This document shows positions 7,884 through 15,465 of a DNA stretch of 35,534 bases, in pieces. Origin of the DNA: Desulfobacterales bacterium (GTDB lineage: Bacteria > Desulfobacterota > Desulfobacteria > Desulfobacterales > UBA11574); NCBI GenBank assembly GCA_030145345.1, contig JAQYVT010000021.1:1-35534 (forward strand). The letters run 5' to 3'. Under the pieces are notes generated by a model, which had not been told where the DNA came from, ran no database searches, and was given only the letters and a program-made list of their open reading frames with translations. Position 1 is the stretch's first letter. The number at the start of each line of letters is the position of its first letter. The position numbers were made by a program, and so were the translations under genes.

Positions 7884-8786
7884 ATGGAACAGCAACTTCA
7901 TTTTTTTATTGGTAAGGGCGGCGTTGGCAAATCAACAACCTCTGCCGTAACGTCCGTTCATCTATCCAACGCTTCTATGGATACCCTCTTGGTTTCTATG
8001 GATCCCGCGCATAGTCAAAGAGATATTTTTATGATGGACTTTTCGAAGACACCCAAAAAAATTGGGCGACACCTGGCGGTGATAGAGATCGATGAAGCGT
8101 ACTGGATTGAAAAATATCTGAAGGAGACCCAAGACCAAATAAAAAAAACCTACCGATACGAGAGTGCTTTTAATTTAGAAAATTATTTTGATGTGTTGAA
8201 GTTTTCTCCGGGATTGGAAGAGTATGCGCTTCTGTTGGCTTTTGAAAATATCATTCATACATTTTCAGATAAAGAGATTATTGTTTTTGATATGGCGCCC
8301 ACGGCCCTGACCCTACGATTTTTTTCCATGCCGGTTATCACCCTCATCTGGTTGGAAGAACTGCTGAGCCTTCGAAAAAAAATTTATGACAAAAAGGAGA
8401 TTGTATCAAAAATAAAAATCGGTAAAAAAGAAATCGAAAAGGACCCGGTAAAATCAAAACTAGAACGGTTGATTCAAAACCATCAGAATTTGAAAGAACT
8501 TTTCATGTCTAAAGCATCCATCGTCAATCTTGTCATGAATAATGATACGTTGTCCTTTTCAGAATCTGTTCGAATCAAAAAGAGGTTGACCGATATCGGA
8601 ATTCAAGTTGACCGAATTGTTGTCAACAAGTTCTTGAATACAGACATTGCAGAGGATATTGAAAAAGAATTCGAGAATCAAAAAATAGTAAGGTTTCCGT
8701 TCTCGTCAAACGGGTTGATCGGTTTTCGGGCCATCAATGAATATATCGATGCAAACAGGGAAATCGTGATGGGTTTAAGCGGTTAG
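7884..8786 (+). CDS. ArsA/Get3-family P-loop ATPase
   Basis: A 300-aa single-domain member of the deviant-Walker (SIMIBI) ATPases. The P-loop FIGKGGVGKST lies at residues 8-18. The switch I region reads SMDPAHS, and the switch II-like segment FDMAPTALTLRFF matches the DTAPTGHTLR motif of ArsA/Get3 with substitutions. No cysteine set for arsenite is apparent and no arsenic genes are nearby, so an arsenite pump role is unlikely; membrane-protein targeting or a partner-specific chaperone role are alternatives. It is about the length of one ArsA half. It follows the 99-aa protein by nine bases. A hairpin at 8856-8875 lies downstream. Confidence 0.85.
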   Translation: MEQQLHFFIGKGGVGKSTTSAVTSVHLSNASMDTLLVSMDPAHSQRDIFMMDFSKTPKKIGRHLAVIEIDEAYWIEKYLKETQDQIKKTYRYESAFNLENYFDVLKFSPGLEEYALLLAFENIIHTFSDKEIIVFDMAPTALTLRFFSMPVITLIWLEELLSLRKKIYDKKEIVSKIKIGKKEIEKDPVKSKLERLIQNHQNLKELFMSKASIVNLVMNNDTLSFSESVRIKKRLTDIGIQVDRIVVNKFLNTDIAEDIEKEFENQKIVRFPFSSNGLIGFRAINEYIDANREIVMGLSG

Positions 8787-8855
8787 GCCCATTTGGTCTA
8801 AAATAGAAATTTTGGTTTAAAAATCGGCGTCAAATGCCAGGACTCGATGCGGTTG

Positions 8856-8875
8856 CGGGTATGTCAGCATACCCG
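8856..8875 (+). terminator. Hairpin downstream of the ATPase operon
   Basis: CGGGTATG-TCAG-CATACCCG is a perfect 8-bp stem about 70 nt after the ATPase stop. There is no T run after it, so it may be a rho-dependent or processing structure and not an intrinsic terminator. It lies just before module B. Confidence 0.35.
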
Positions 8876-8891
8876 GACAAACCCAATCCAT

Positions 8892-9028
8892 TTTACATTG
8901 TGTAAAAAATTCCGACACCAATTCCTTCCTCCCCATGGCGATAAGCTCATGTAGTCTCAGAAAATATTCCGACTTATCAAACGGTTATTTGTGTCGTCTT
9001 TAAAACAGATGCTTGGCATGTCTTTTGC
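8892..9028 (+). promoter_or_regulatory. Sigma-54 promoter module B for the small ORF and formate/nitrite channel operon
   Basis: Dyad TTTACA-TTG-TGTAAA at 8892-8906 (centre 8899) with the conserved tail AAATTCCGACACC. A perfect IHF consensus TATCAAACGGTTA lies at 8975-8987. Sigma-54 element TTGGCAT...TTTTGCG has GG at 9015-9016 and GC at 9027-9028. Dyad to GG is 116 nt and IHF to GG 40 nt, identical to module A. The predicted transcript start near 9040 lies about 43 nt before the 59-aa gene. Confidence 0.9.
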
Positions 9029-9082
9029 GTTATGTAGGATTGGGCCGTTGAATTGAAATTTAAATAAACAGAGGAAAAACAA

Positions 9083-9262
9083 ATGCAAGACACGGCACCG
9101 TGCGTATCGTTATCAAAGACGGTATCTTCAGAATCTTTCAGCATAAAAACCACATTATACGAATTGATCGAAGCGGTGAATAAAGAAACAACGCCGGATG
9201 AGAAACATTGGGTTACTTTGATTGTGGATAACATCCTTCGTTCCGGCAGATCGGTTTCATGA
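9083..9262 (+). CDS. Small 59-aa protein, first gene of the channel operon
   Basis: The frame ATG 9083 to TGA 9262 encodes 59 residues with a GAGG eight bases upstream of the start. It is the first reading frame after the sigma-54 module. The protein is soluble, with a Ser/Thr-rich N-terminus (SLSKTVSSESFSIKTT) and a helical segment (LYELIEAVNKET, then HWVTLIVDNILRSGR). No domain was recognised. Placement between promoter and channel gene, good ribosome-binding site and protein-like composition support a real gene. It could be a regulator or partner of the channel, but function is not known. Confidence 0.7.
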   Translation: MQDTAPCVSLSKTVSSESFSIKTTLYELIEAVNKETTPDEKHWVTLIVDNILRSGRSVS

Positions 9263-9334
9263 TATAAAAATAAACGGTTAACTTTTGCCAGGCTGAAAAA
9301 TTAGATCTTTTCAGAATTAAAAAGGGGCAGCGAA

Positions 9335-10147
9335 ATGGTTACCAAGTTGCCGAGGGACATTGTTAAAGCCGTCAACACGGCAGGAATGGTCAAGGCTACA
9401 ATGAGCTTAGAAAAAACATTGGTTTTGGGTTTTCTGGCCGGAGCCTTTATCGCCTTTGGCGCATTTTTGGCCATTATGGTGGGGGGCGGTCTACCGGGTA
9501 TTAAAATGACCAATCCGGGTTTTCAGAAGTTTGTTTTCGGCGGCACGTTTCCGGTGGGCCTGATGCTGGTTGTCATCGCCGGGTCGGAACTGTTTACCGG
9601 CAACACGGCCATCAGCGTACCCGGGGTGCTTTCCGGCAGAATCAAAGGTTTCGCATGGATCAGAAACATGTTCCTTTCTTATACCGGCAATCTCATCGGT
9701 TCTCTTTTCGTCGCCTTTTTTCTGGCGTACCAGACAAAATTGTTGGGTAGTGACCCGTGGCTGAGTTTTACCATCGGTATCTCCGAGGTTAAGGTCAGCC
9801 AAAGCTTTTGGGTGTTGTTTCTAAAAGGTATCGGTTGCAACTGGTTGGTGTGCCTGTCCATCTGGTTGGCCCTGGCGTCCGAAGATGCCGCGGGAAAAAT
9901 TTTGGGCATCTGGTTTCCCATTATGGCGTTTGTCACTCTGGGGTTTGAGCACTCTGTCGCCAACATGTTCTTTATTCCGGTGGGAATTTTTTATGGCGCC
10001 GAAGTGACCTGGACGCAATTTTTTGTTGTAAATCTCATCCCGGTGACGCTGGGAAACATTGTGGGCGGCAGTTTCTTTGTCGGTGCGATTTACTGGTTTG
10101 TTTACGAATATGAGAGACCGGGCAAAGTTGAAAAAAGCCTCACGTAA
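9335..10147 (+). CDS. Formate/nitrite transporter family channel (FocA/NirC type)
   Basis: A 270-aa six-helix membrane protein of the FNT family, which forms pentameric channels for formate, nitrite or hydrosulfide. Visible signatures are FTGNTAISVPGVLSG, KGIGCNWLVCLSIWLALAS and the pore-histidine segment GFEHSVANMFFIP, followed by GNIVGGSFFVGAIYWFVY. The ATG follows a GGGG stretch. The transported anion cannot be decided from sequence: formate would fit the anaerobic electron-transfer setting, while hydrosulfide would fit a sulfate reducer. It lies between the 59-aa gene and a 97-aa soluble protein in the module B unit. Confidence 0.93.
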   Translation: MVTKLPRDIVKAVNTAGMVKATMSLEKTLVLGFLAGAFIAFGAFLAIMVGGGLPGIKMTNPGFQKFVFGGTFPVGLMLVVIAGSELFTGNTAISVPGVLSGRIKGFAWIRNMFLSYTGNLIGSLFVAFFLAYQTKLLGSDPWLSFTIGISEVKVSQSFWVLFLKGIGCNWLVCLSIWLALASEDAAGKILGIWFPIMAFVTLGFEHSVANMFFIPVGIFYGAEVTWTQFFVVNLIPVTLGNIVGGSFFVGAIYWFVYEYERPGKVEKSLT

Positions 10148-10214
10148 TCGCAATTCCCAAAACGCCGGAATTGTGTGTATATATGATTTTAAACACAAAA
10201 AAAGGAGGTTTATC

Positions 10215-10508
10215 ATGAAGGCAGGCATTTTTTTTACCGGCACAGGCCCCATTCTGGTTTTGACCACCTATGACGCGCTTGATGATTCCAGGCTGATTGA
10301 AAAGCTATTGGCAAAGGGGATCAAAAAATTCATGGCGTATGAAGTTTCAGAAGAAAAGGTAAAGGAAAAATACGGAATGCAATATAAGGTGATCCTGGGT
10401 GATCTCCACCAGACGGACGACTTGCGGGTTCTCGACTATGATGGGCATCATGTGTTCTACAACTTTTCATTCAAAGAACTCGGAGAGCCGATTTTTTATG
10501 AATCCTAA
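10215..10508 (+). CDS. 97-aa soluble protein of unknown function coupled to the channel gene
   Basis: Start at ATG 10215 is chosen because AAAGGAGG lies nine bases upstream; the longer open frame from 10059 overlaps the channel gene and is not credible. The protein begins MKAGIFFTGTGPILVLTTYD and contains FMAYEVSEEKVKEKYG and LGDLHQTDDLRVLDYDG, a compact alpha/beta-like composition with no TM or signal. I have the impression that similar proteins sit beside FNT channels in related bacteria, but could not verify this. Gene order suggests a cytoplasmic partner or regulator of the channel. A long hairpin follows at 10530-10572. Confidence 0.75.
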   Translation: MKAGIFFTGTGPILVLTTYDALDDSRLIEKLLAKGIKKFMAYEVSEEKVKEKYGMQYKVILGDLHQTDDLRVLDYDGHHVFYNFSFKELGEPIFYES

Positions 10509-10529
10509 TTTTTCCAAGTGTCTAAAAAA

Positions 10530-10572
10530 TTACGGAAATCGCTGAAGTTTTATCATTCAACGATTTCCGTAA
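10530..10572. terminator. Long hairpin after the 97-aa gene
   Basis: A 17-bp stem with one mismatch (10530-10546 with 10556-10572) and a 9-nt loop starts 21 nt after the stop codon. The right side is followed by AAATAGG, not a T run, so on the plus strand it is an imperfect terminator. It may reduce readthrough to the second Usp gene or protect the upstream mRNA end. Confidence 0.55.
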
Positions 10573-10587
10573 AATAGGAAAACAACC

Positions 10588-10722
10588 GTGAAGGGCATTC
10601 TCATTTGCCAAAAATATCCAGCCATACCCAAAGCCGCTTACGGGTTGATTCGCGAATGTGAGCGGCCGGATAACGTCGTAAAGGAAGAAGAACTATACCG
10701 TGAAGGTTCCTTAAGCATCTGA
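10588..10722 (+). CDS. Possible small 44-aa gene
   Basis: GTG 10588 to TGA 10722 encodes MKGILICQKYPAIPKAAYGL and a charged remainder ending in REGSLSI. AGG lies ten bases upstream and the next gene starts 18 bases after the stop, so an operon placement is possible. No family is recognised and the ribosome-binding site is weak; it may be a chance frame. Confidence 0.33.
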   Translation: MKGILICQKYPAIPKAAYGLIRECERPDNVVKEEELYREGSLSI

Positions 10723-10740
10723 TGTGTGTGCGAGGAAAAT

Positions 10741-11220
10741 ATGAAAAAGATTCGTAGGATTATGGTGGCTTGTGATTTTTCAGAGTACTCAAAAGAGGCT
10801 TTAAAATATGCTGCTAAACTGGCCGAGGTTTTAAAGAGCGATCTGATCGTTGTCAATGTAATCAACAAAAGGGATGTAGAAGCGGTTCAAATGGCAGCAA
10901 TGGTTAGCGGCGTTATTTCCGAAGCGGCGTTTATAAAGGATAGAATGGAAAATCGATCCGAAGGCATCGATAAACTGCTCGAAGAAATATCTGCGACCCA
11001 TCTTCCCATCAAAAAAGTTATCAAGATAGGCGTGCCCTTTCACGAGCTAATAAAGGCCGTAAAGGATAAACTTGCAGACATCGTGATTATGGGGCCCAAG
11101 GGCCGAAGCAATCTCGCCGGTATTCTTTTCGGCTCCACGGCGGAAAAAATGTTCCGTCACTGCCCTGTTCCCCTATTGAGTGTCCGCGCGAATCAGCACG
11201 AATCAATTTGGGATCGGTGA
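10741..11220 (+). CDS. Universal stress protein, single domain
   Basis: A 159-aa Usp protein (MKKIRRIMVACDFSEYSKEA at the N-terminus). The C-terminal segment GPKGRSNLAGILFGSTAEK fully matches G-2X-G-9X-G(S/T), so ATP binding is expected. ATG 10741 is preferred over the GTG at 10726 because GAGG lies at proper spacing. It lies downstream of the long hairpin in the module B unit, so it may be a distal operon member or have its own promoter; none was identified. Cytoplasmic. Confidence 0.9.
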   Translation: MKKIRRIMVACDFSEYSKEALKYAAKLAEVLKSDLIVVNVINKRDVEAVQMAAMVSGVISEAAFIKDRMENRSEGIDKLLEEISATHLPIKKVIKIGVPFHELIKAVKDKLADIVIMGPKGRSNLAGILFGSTAEKMFRHCPVPLLSVRANQHESIWDR

Positions 11221-11286
11221 AGATGGGAAATTCAGGAAAGGAAAACGGTGTCGTTAGCGACGCTCTGCAAACCCACTCGAAAACGG

Positions 11287-12720
11287 CTATTCAATGAAGT
11301 GTTCAAGTGTCGGCGGCGGGTCGATACACCCCATGACCGGTTTCCATTCGCATTGCGCGTTCAATTCCACGCCCTCTTGAATGACCGAAATCGGCCGGTC
11401 CACGGAGACGACCACGACGATGAGATTGACATTTTCAGCGGTGAACCGCAATGCTGAGTTGAACCGCGCGCCCCGGGCCCGATCCTCACCCAGGATGGCG
11501 TGACCGTCCAGAAGACAGGCAAACCCGTGAAGGTTCAGATCCGTCCCGATATGCAGGGCTCCGTCGAGCTTTGCCAGGGACTCCGAGAGCTTTAGGAAGC
11601 GCTCTTGTCTGAGATCCAGGGCTTGCTCTGATTTCTGTCCTGCAATCTTGATGGGCGTGTCGTTAAGATCGATAATGAGCGTGCAGCCGTACTTTTCTCT
11701 TTCGGCCGTATGCACAATTCGCGTGATGATTTTAAAAAGTTCATGCCCGGTGGCAAAATCCAGATTCGATCCGAGCAAGGCTTCTTCCACTTCCACCAAC
11801 TTGGCCTGTCGGGTCGTCGAATGAAAGCTGCCGTCTGCAAAACTACATACCAGATCTCCGTTTATCCTCAAAAAGCCGTATTCACCTCTGAAATCGGCAA
11901 CGATGCGAAACGTCTTCTCGGCGTTGGCGGCAATTCCGACAATGGTTTTACCGTCAGAGATCAGTTTGCGCGCCGAGTTCTCAACACTTTGCAGGAGCTT
12001 ACGCACATGCTTGAAATTATTTAGGTTCGGCTGTTCCAAAAGGGGAAACCGGGCTAGAAATTCCATTTCTGCAACGGCTTTCGGTTCGACAAACGTCAGC
12101 TCACCCAAAGGCCAGGCCTTTTCCTCCCGGGTCCTGGAAATACCGAGGACGGCGTCCAGAACAGGATATACCCGTATCTGCGTATCCCAGCCCAGCAAGA
12201 CGTTCATTCGGTCAATAATATAATCCCGCACCGCATGGGTGGCGTATTCCCGAAGTACGTTCCCGGAAGTTTCGGTGTATAAGGGATCTTCCGTGGCAAA
12301 ATCATGGGAAAGGAGCCAGACGGCCTGTTCCAGCCAGCATTGAGTGGGCCCGATGGAACACATGTCGGGGTGATGCTCCGTAAACCACATCTGGTAGAAA
12401 ATCGAACGCGATCGACCGCCGTGGGAGATCAGTCCCGCCAGTTGAAGGTTTTTTTCGGCGTGGATGTGTCCGGAGTGCATCTTTTTCAGGACCTCTTCCG
12501 CAACATCCTTGCGCCATTGATTCGATTGAAGGTAGAGTTCTTTTAATATGGGTTCATGTCCCTTTAGGAGATGCTGTGGATCGTAGACGCGAATCGGGTC
12601 TTCGGGATTGATGGCATAGATGAGCGCCGCGCGACTCGACCCAGAAAAATGGGTAAGACCGTCCCGAAGCCCATCAAGGGTATGAAAAAGGCACAAGTTT
12701 CTGAAAGATTCCGGCGTCAT
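11287..12720 (-). CDS. Protein with a degenerate diadenylate-cyclase-like (DisA_N) domain
   Basis: The 477-aa protein has a long N-terminal region without a recognised domain and a C-terminal DAC-like fold over about the last 170 residues. Matching blocks are KLDGALHIG (the DGA motif of diadenylate cyclases), RARGARFNSALRF (aligned with GTRHRAA) and VNLIVVVVSVDRPISVIQEG. The second motif lacks the His-Arg of the catalytic Arg-His-Arg signature (here Arg-Phe-Asn), so c-di-AMP synthesis is doubtful; a nucleotide-sensing or altered enzyme is an alternative. Start ATG 12720 has GAAGGAGC upstream. It is convergent with the second Usp gene and has no sigma-54 promoter that I can see. Domain assignment rests on motif reading. 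Confidence 0.7.
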   Translation of the reverse strand: MTPESFRNLCLFHTLDGLRDGLTHFSGSSRAALIYAINPEDPIRVYDPQHLLKGHEPILKELYLQSNQWRKDVAEEVLKKMHSGHIHAEKNLQLAGLISHGGRSRSIFYQMWFTEHHPDMCSIGPTQCWLEQAVWLLSHDFATEDPLYTETSGNVLREYATHAVRDYIIDRMNVLLGWDTQIRVYPVLDAVLGISRTREEKAWPLGELTFVEPKAVAEMEFLARFPLLEQPNLNNFKHVRKLLQSVENSARKLISDGKTIVGIAANAEKTFRIVADFRGEYGFLRINGDLVCSFADGSFHSTTRQAKLVEVEEALLGSNLDFATGHELFKIITRIVHTAEREKYGCTLIIDLNDTPIKIAGQKSEQALDLRQERFLKLSESLAKLDGALHIGTDLNLHGFACLLDGHAILGEDRARGARFNSALRFTAENVNLIVVVVSVDRPISVIQEGVELNAQCEWKPVMGCIDPPPTLEHFIE

Positions 12721-12926
12721 TTTGCTCCTTCCGAAGGGTAGGTTTAAAAAGTTTGTTTAAATCCATATTCTAAAAAACACACCTATCCGGATTTTTTTTA
12801 TGAATAACATCAAACATATTTTTTTAAATTTTACAATCTGCAATTTCGACCATTCTTTAAATTTCAATATAATTTGTTGATATCGTTTTTTTCCTTTCTG
12901 TTTGAGGTTCTTCATGAGAATTCAGG
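12721..12926. other. Intergenic region with a half-conserved dyad
   Basis: AT-rich. TTTACA-ATC-TGCAAT at 12830-12844 followed by TTCGACC resembles the shared dyad and its tail but has two mismatches in the right half, and no sigma-54 element lies at the expected distance on either strand. No gene is seen. Confidence 0.35.
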
Positions 12927-13688
12927 CTAATAAAGACGGTCTCCTATTGTCTTTATAAGTTCCTGATATTCGAGTGCCATGTAGTCTTTAAGATCCATTA
13001 AGGAATAATTTATAAGTTTCTTAAGACCTGCCAGTGAGCGTGCGGGTTTTTGTGCAAAATACCGTGCCGTATCTACTGCGGCTTTTTCAAGTTCTTCCTG
13101 AGGGACAACCTTGTCTACAATACCCAGTTTCTTGGCTTCATCCGCGGTGATATCCTTGTCGGACAACAGGATTTCCAGCGCCTTGCTCCGCCCCAATCTC
13201 CTGGAGAGAAAAAAAGCGCCACCGCCGATGGGCACCAGTCCCAGTTTGAAATAAGGATTCTGGAAAACGGTGTCGTCAGCGACGATTCTGTAGTCGCAGG
13301 CAAGGCTAAAATTCAAAAACAACGATATCACCGTCCCGCTGTTGGCATGAACCACGATTTTATTTAAATCCACGATTCTCAAAATGATTTGAGAAAATAC
13401 ATTGTGCAATCTGTGAACATCCTTGTCATCGAATTTTGAGATTAACACGCGATGAAAAAAATTAAAATATTCTTCACTTCCCTTAGCCTTTGGAGAGCTG
13501 ATGATCACAACAACCTTGATAGAATCTGTTCTTGAAACCCGCTCAAGATAATCCAATACCGTGTCTCTGACACTCAAGTCGGTTGCACGAAAAAGAAGGT
13601 TTTCTTTTAAACGGAGCATGACGATTTCATCGAGCCTTTGTGCTGTAAAGAATTCACATTCTTCATCGAGATTCATTTTTTCAATCAT
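12927..13688 (-). CDS. Crotonase-fold (enoyl-CoA hydratase/isomerase family) protein, divergent
   Basis: The fold is recognisable from FNFSLACDYRIVADDTVFQNPYF... (key elements ACDYRIV and FQNP), then KLGLVPIGGGAFFLSRRLG and the C-terminal ITADEAKKLGIVDKVVP block. ATG 13688 (MIEKMNLDEE) is preferred because AAGGAGAG lies just upstream, giving 253 aa; the frame continues upstream without a better start. The protein lacks normal catalytic features: the GGG oxyanion-loop segment before ACDYR is replaced by SLFLN, and the usual Glu positions in PEI-LG and PG-GG are Phe and Ile/Gly. A scaffold role, an isomerase with other residues, or a different acyl-CoA reaction are possible. It is transcribed alone, divergent from tauE/safE. 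Confidence 0.8.
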   Translation of the reverse strand: MIEKMNLDEECEFFTAQRLDEIVMLRLKENLLFRATDLSVRDTVLDYLERVSRTDSIKVVVIISSPKAKGSEEYFNFFHRVLISKFDDKDVHRLHNVFSQIILRIVDLNKIVVHANSGTVISLFLNFSLACDYRIVADDTVFQNPYFKLGLVPIGGGAFFLSRRLGRSKALEILLSDKDITADEAKKLGIVDKVVPQEELEKAAVDTARYFAQKPARSLAGLKKLINYSLMDLKDYMALEYQELIKTIGDRLY

Positions 13689-13743
13689 TCTTTTCTCTCC
13701 TTCTAAACGGAAGTGTGATTTGCTTTTTTTAATAGAATGAAGA

Positions 13744-13878
13744 GCAAGAACTATACCAATAGAAAACTCACTTTTTATCCTTTGTATCCAGGATCGACTT
13801 TTGTAAATATTGCGGCGGTGTAATTTATAAAATCTTTTAAAAGTCAAGGTGATATTGATAGTTACTCTTTTTAGAAAG
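13744..13878 (-). promoter_or_regulatory. Tentative sigma-54 promoter for the crotonase-like gene
   Basis: On the minus strand TTGGTAT-N5-TTGCTC has GG at 13757-13756, ten bases, and GC at 13745-13744. The -12 element is perfect and the -24 element has one change (GGTAT for GGCAT). An imperfect 12-nt dyad CTTTTTAGAAAG at 13867-13878 is centred 115.5 nt upstream of the GG, the same distance as in the other modules. No good IHF site was seen. AT-rich sequence makes short dyads common, so confidence is modest. Confidence 0.42.
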
Positions 13879-13965
13879 CATTAAGGATTGTTTGGGTAAA
13901 TGGCTTTGGCTTCACAGAATAAATCATTCAAAAAATGTTACATTCAAAGGAACGAGTATTTTGAC

Positions 13966-14102
13966 TTTACAATTTGTAAAAAATACTGACACCAATTCTT
14001 TCCCCCCCACAGAAAATCATTTGCCAAGTCTCAAAAAATAATCGGTTTTATCAAGGCGTTATTCCCCATTACTCCTAAATCCATTCTTGGCATATCTTTT
14101 GC
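13966..14102 (+). promoter_or_regulatory. Sigma-54 promoter module C for the tauE/safE operon
   Basis: Dyad TTTACA-ATT-TGTAAA at 13966-13980 (centre 13973) with tail AAATACTGACACC. A perfect IHF consensus TATCAAGGCGTTA lies at 14049-14061. TTGGCAT...TTTTGCG has GG at 14089-14090 and GC at 14101-14102. Spacings are again 116 and 40 nt. The predicted transcript start near 14114 lies 68 nt before the chosen start codon. Confidence 0.9.
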
Positions 14103-14181
14103 GAATGAACATGGCAGTGATATTGCATCGATGCGATGCTGTGCTGGTCTTAAATTGAAGGAACCAACCGGGAGGGAACTT

Positions 14182-15462
14182 ATGAAGGCGATGAGAAGGA
14201 TGTACGATATGCTCATGTATGGCGCATACGCCCATGCGAAATGGGAATATGAAACAAGCATGTCAATCCTTAGAAACAAAAAGAAGATGCTTTTCCTGCT
14301 TATACTGTGTGTTGCCCTGTTCTGCACGGGAGCAGTCCTGGTCTATGCAAATGATGGCCTAATACTCGGAGGGAAAAAGGCATATGCCCCTCCGATCGGT
14401 TTTGCAGCGGGCGCGTTCATCGTGGCGATACTCGTGGGTTTTGCCGCAGGATTAATGACGGGCGCCATCGGCGTCGGTGGTGGTGTTGTCATCACCCCGG
14501 CATTAATGAGCGTGGGAATCAGAGGGATCGTCGTGGTCGGTACCGATCTTTTACACATGTTTGCCAAGGGAATTATGGGAACCGCTGTGCACAAGAAACT
14601 GGGAAATGTGAACTATCGGCTCGCAATCGCATTTGTTGCCGGCTCTTTTATCGGTGTCACTTGCGGCGGATATATAAACAGAACCGTTTACAACATCAAT
14701 CCGGTGCTGAGCGATGCGTTCATAAGCATTATCTACGTTGCGTTGCTTGGGTTTCTCGGTTTCTATGCCATTCACGATTACTTTCAGCTTAGAAAAGTAG
14801 GGAATGCAGCACACGAAGAACATGAACAAAAGGTGGAGGTATCAAGGGCGGCTCGGAAACTGCAATCGCTTAAAATTCCCCCCATGATAAAATTCGATGA
14901 AGACTTGGTACCCGGCGGGAGAAAGATATCTTTCAGCTTGGTCACCATAGTTGGGTTTTTTGTAGGTACATTTGCCGCAATAATGGGCGTAGGCGGAGGG
15001 TTTCTAACATTTCCTTCCTTTGTTTATCTGCTTGGAATATCTTCTTTCACAACCGTTGGAACAGATATCTTCCAGATCGTCTTTACTACGGGTTATGCTT
15101 CCATCGCCCAATATGCGATATATGGGTTCATATTCGTTTCATTGGCAATGGGCCTTCTTTTGGGGTCGCTCATCGGCGTTCAATTCGGAGCGCTCACAAC
15201 CAAGGTCGTGAAAGGAATGCACATCAGGGCCTTTTACGGTCTTGTGATGCTCGCGGGCTTTATGAACCGGCTCCTTGCCCTACCATCTAAGCTCTCGGAT
15301 TTAGGGGTCATCCATATCTCCAAATCTCTGGGGGGTGGCCTGAAGCTGGTCGGAGTCGTAATACTATTCGGAATCATAACCTACTTTGCGCTGTGGGTTT
15401 TTTACCGCTTCATAACGAAGGTTAAGACTTTTAGGCAGGAAGCTTTGAGAAAGGAGGGATAG
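14182..15462 (+). CDS. TauE/SafE-family membrane transporter
   Basis: A 426-aa integral membrane protein of the TauE/SafE (DUF81) family, whose members are linked to export of sulfite, sulfoacetate or related anions. Two family repeats are visible, each opening with a glycine-rich helix: GLMTGAIGVGGGVVITPAL and GTFAAIMGVGGGFLTFPSF. ATG 14182 is chosen over the in-frame ATG at 14131 because GGGAGGGAAC lies just upstream. An N-terminal soluble stretch of about 35 residues precedes the first TM helix, which is unusual, and a charged cytoplasmic loop (HEEHEQKVEVSRAARK) joins the halves. It forms an operon with the two-TM protein three bases downstream. Confidence 0.9.
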   Translation: MKAMRRMYDMLMYGAYAHAKWEYETSMSILRNKKKMLFLLILCVALFCTGAVLVYANDGLILGGKKAYAPPIGFAAGAFIVAILVGFAAGLMTGAIGVGGGVVITPALMSVGIRGIVVVGTDLLHMFAKGIMGTAVHKKLGNVNYRLAIAFVAGSFIGVTCGGYINRTVYNINPVLSDAFISIIYVALLGFLGFYAIHDYFQLRKVGNAAHEEHEQKVEVSRAARKLQSLKIPPMIKFDEDLVPGGRKISFSLVTIVGFFVGTFAAIMGVGGGFLTFPSFVYLLGISSFTTVGTDIFQIVFTTGYASIAQYAIYGFIFVSLAMGLLLGSLIGVQFGALTTKVVKGMHIRAFYGLVMLAGFMNRLLALPSKLSDLGVIHISKSLGGGLKLVGVVILFGIITYFALWVFYRFITKVKTFRQEALRKEG

Positions 15463-15465
15463 GAA

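Larger units (their letters stand above)
13689..14181. other. Divergent regulatory region between crotonase-like gene and tauE/safE
   Basis: It contains no gene. It holds the tentative minus-strand promoter (13744-13878) and module C on the plus strand (13966-14102). The rest, about 13879-13965, shows nothing further. Confidence 0.6.

Noticed and set aside
12830-12851. Sixth copy of the TTTACA-N3-TGTAAA box
   Set aside because: The right half is TGCAAT and no sigma-54 element lies at about 116 nt on either strand.
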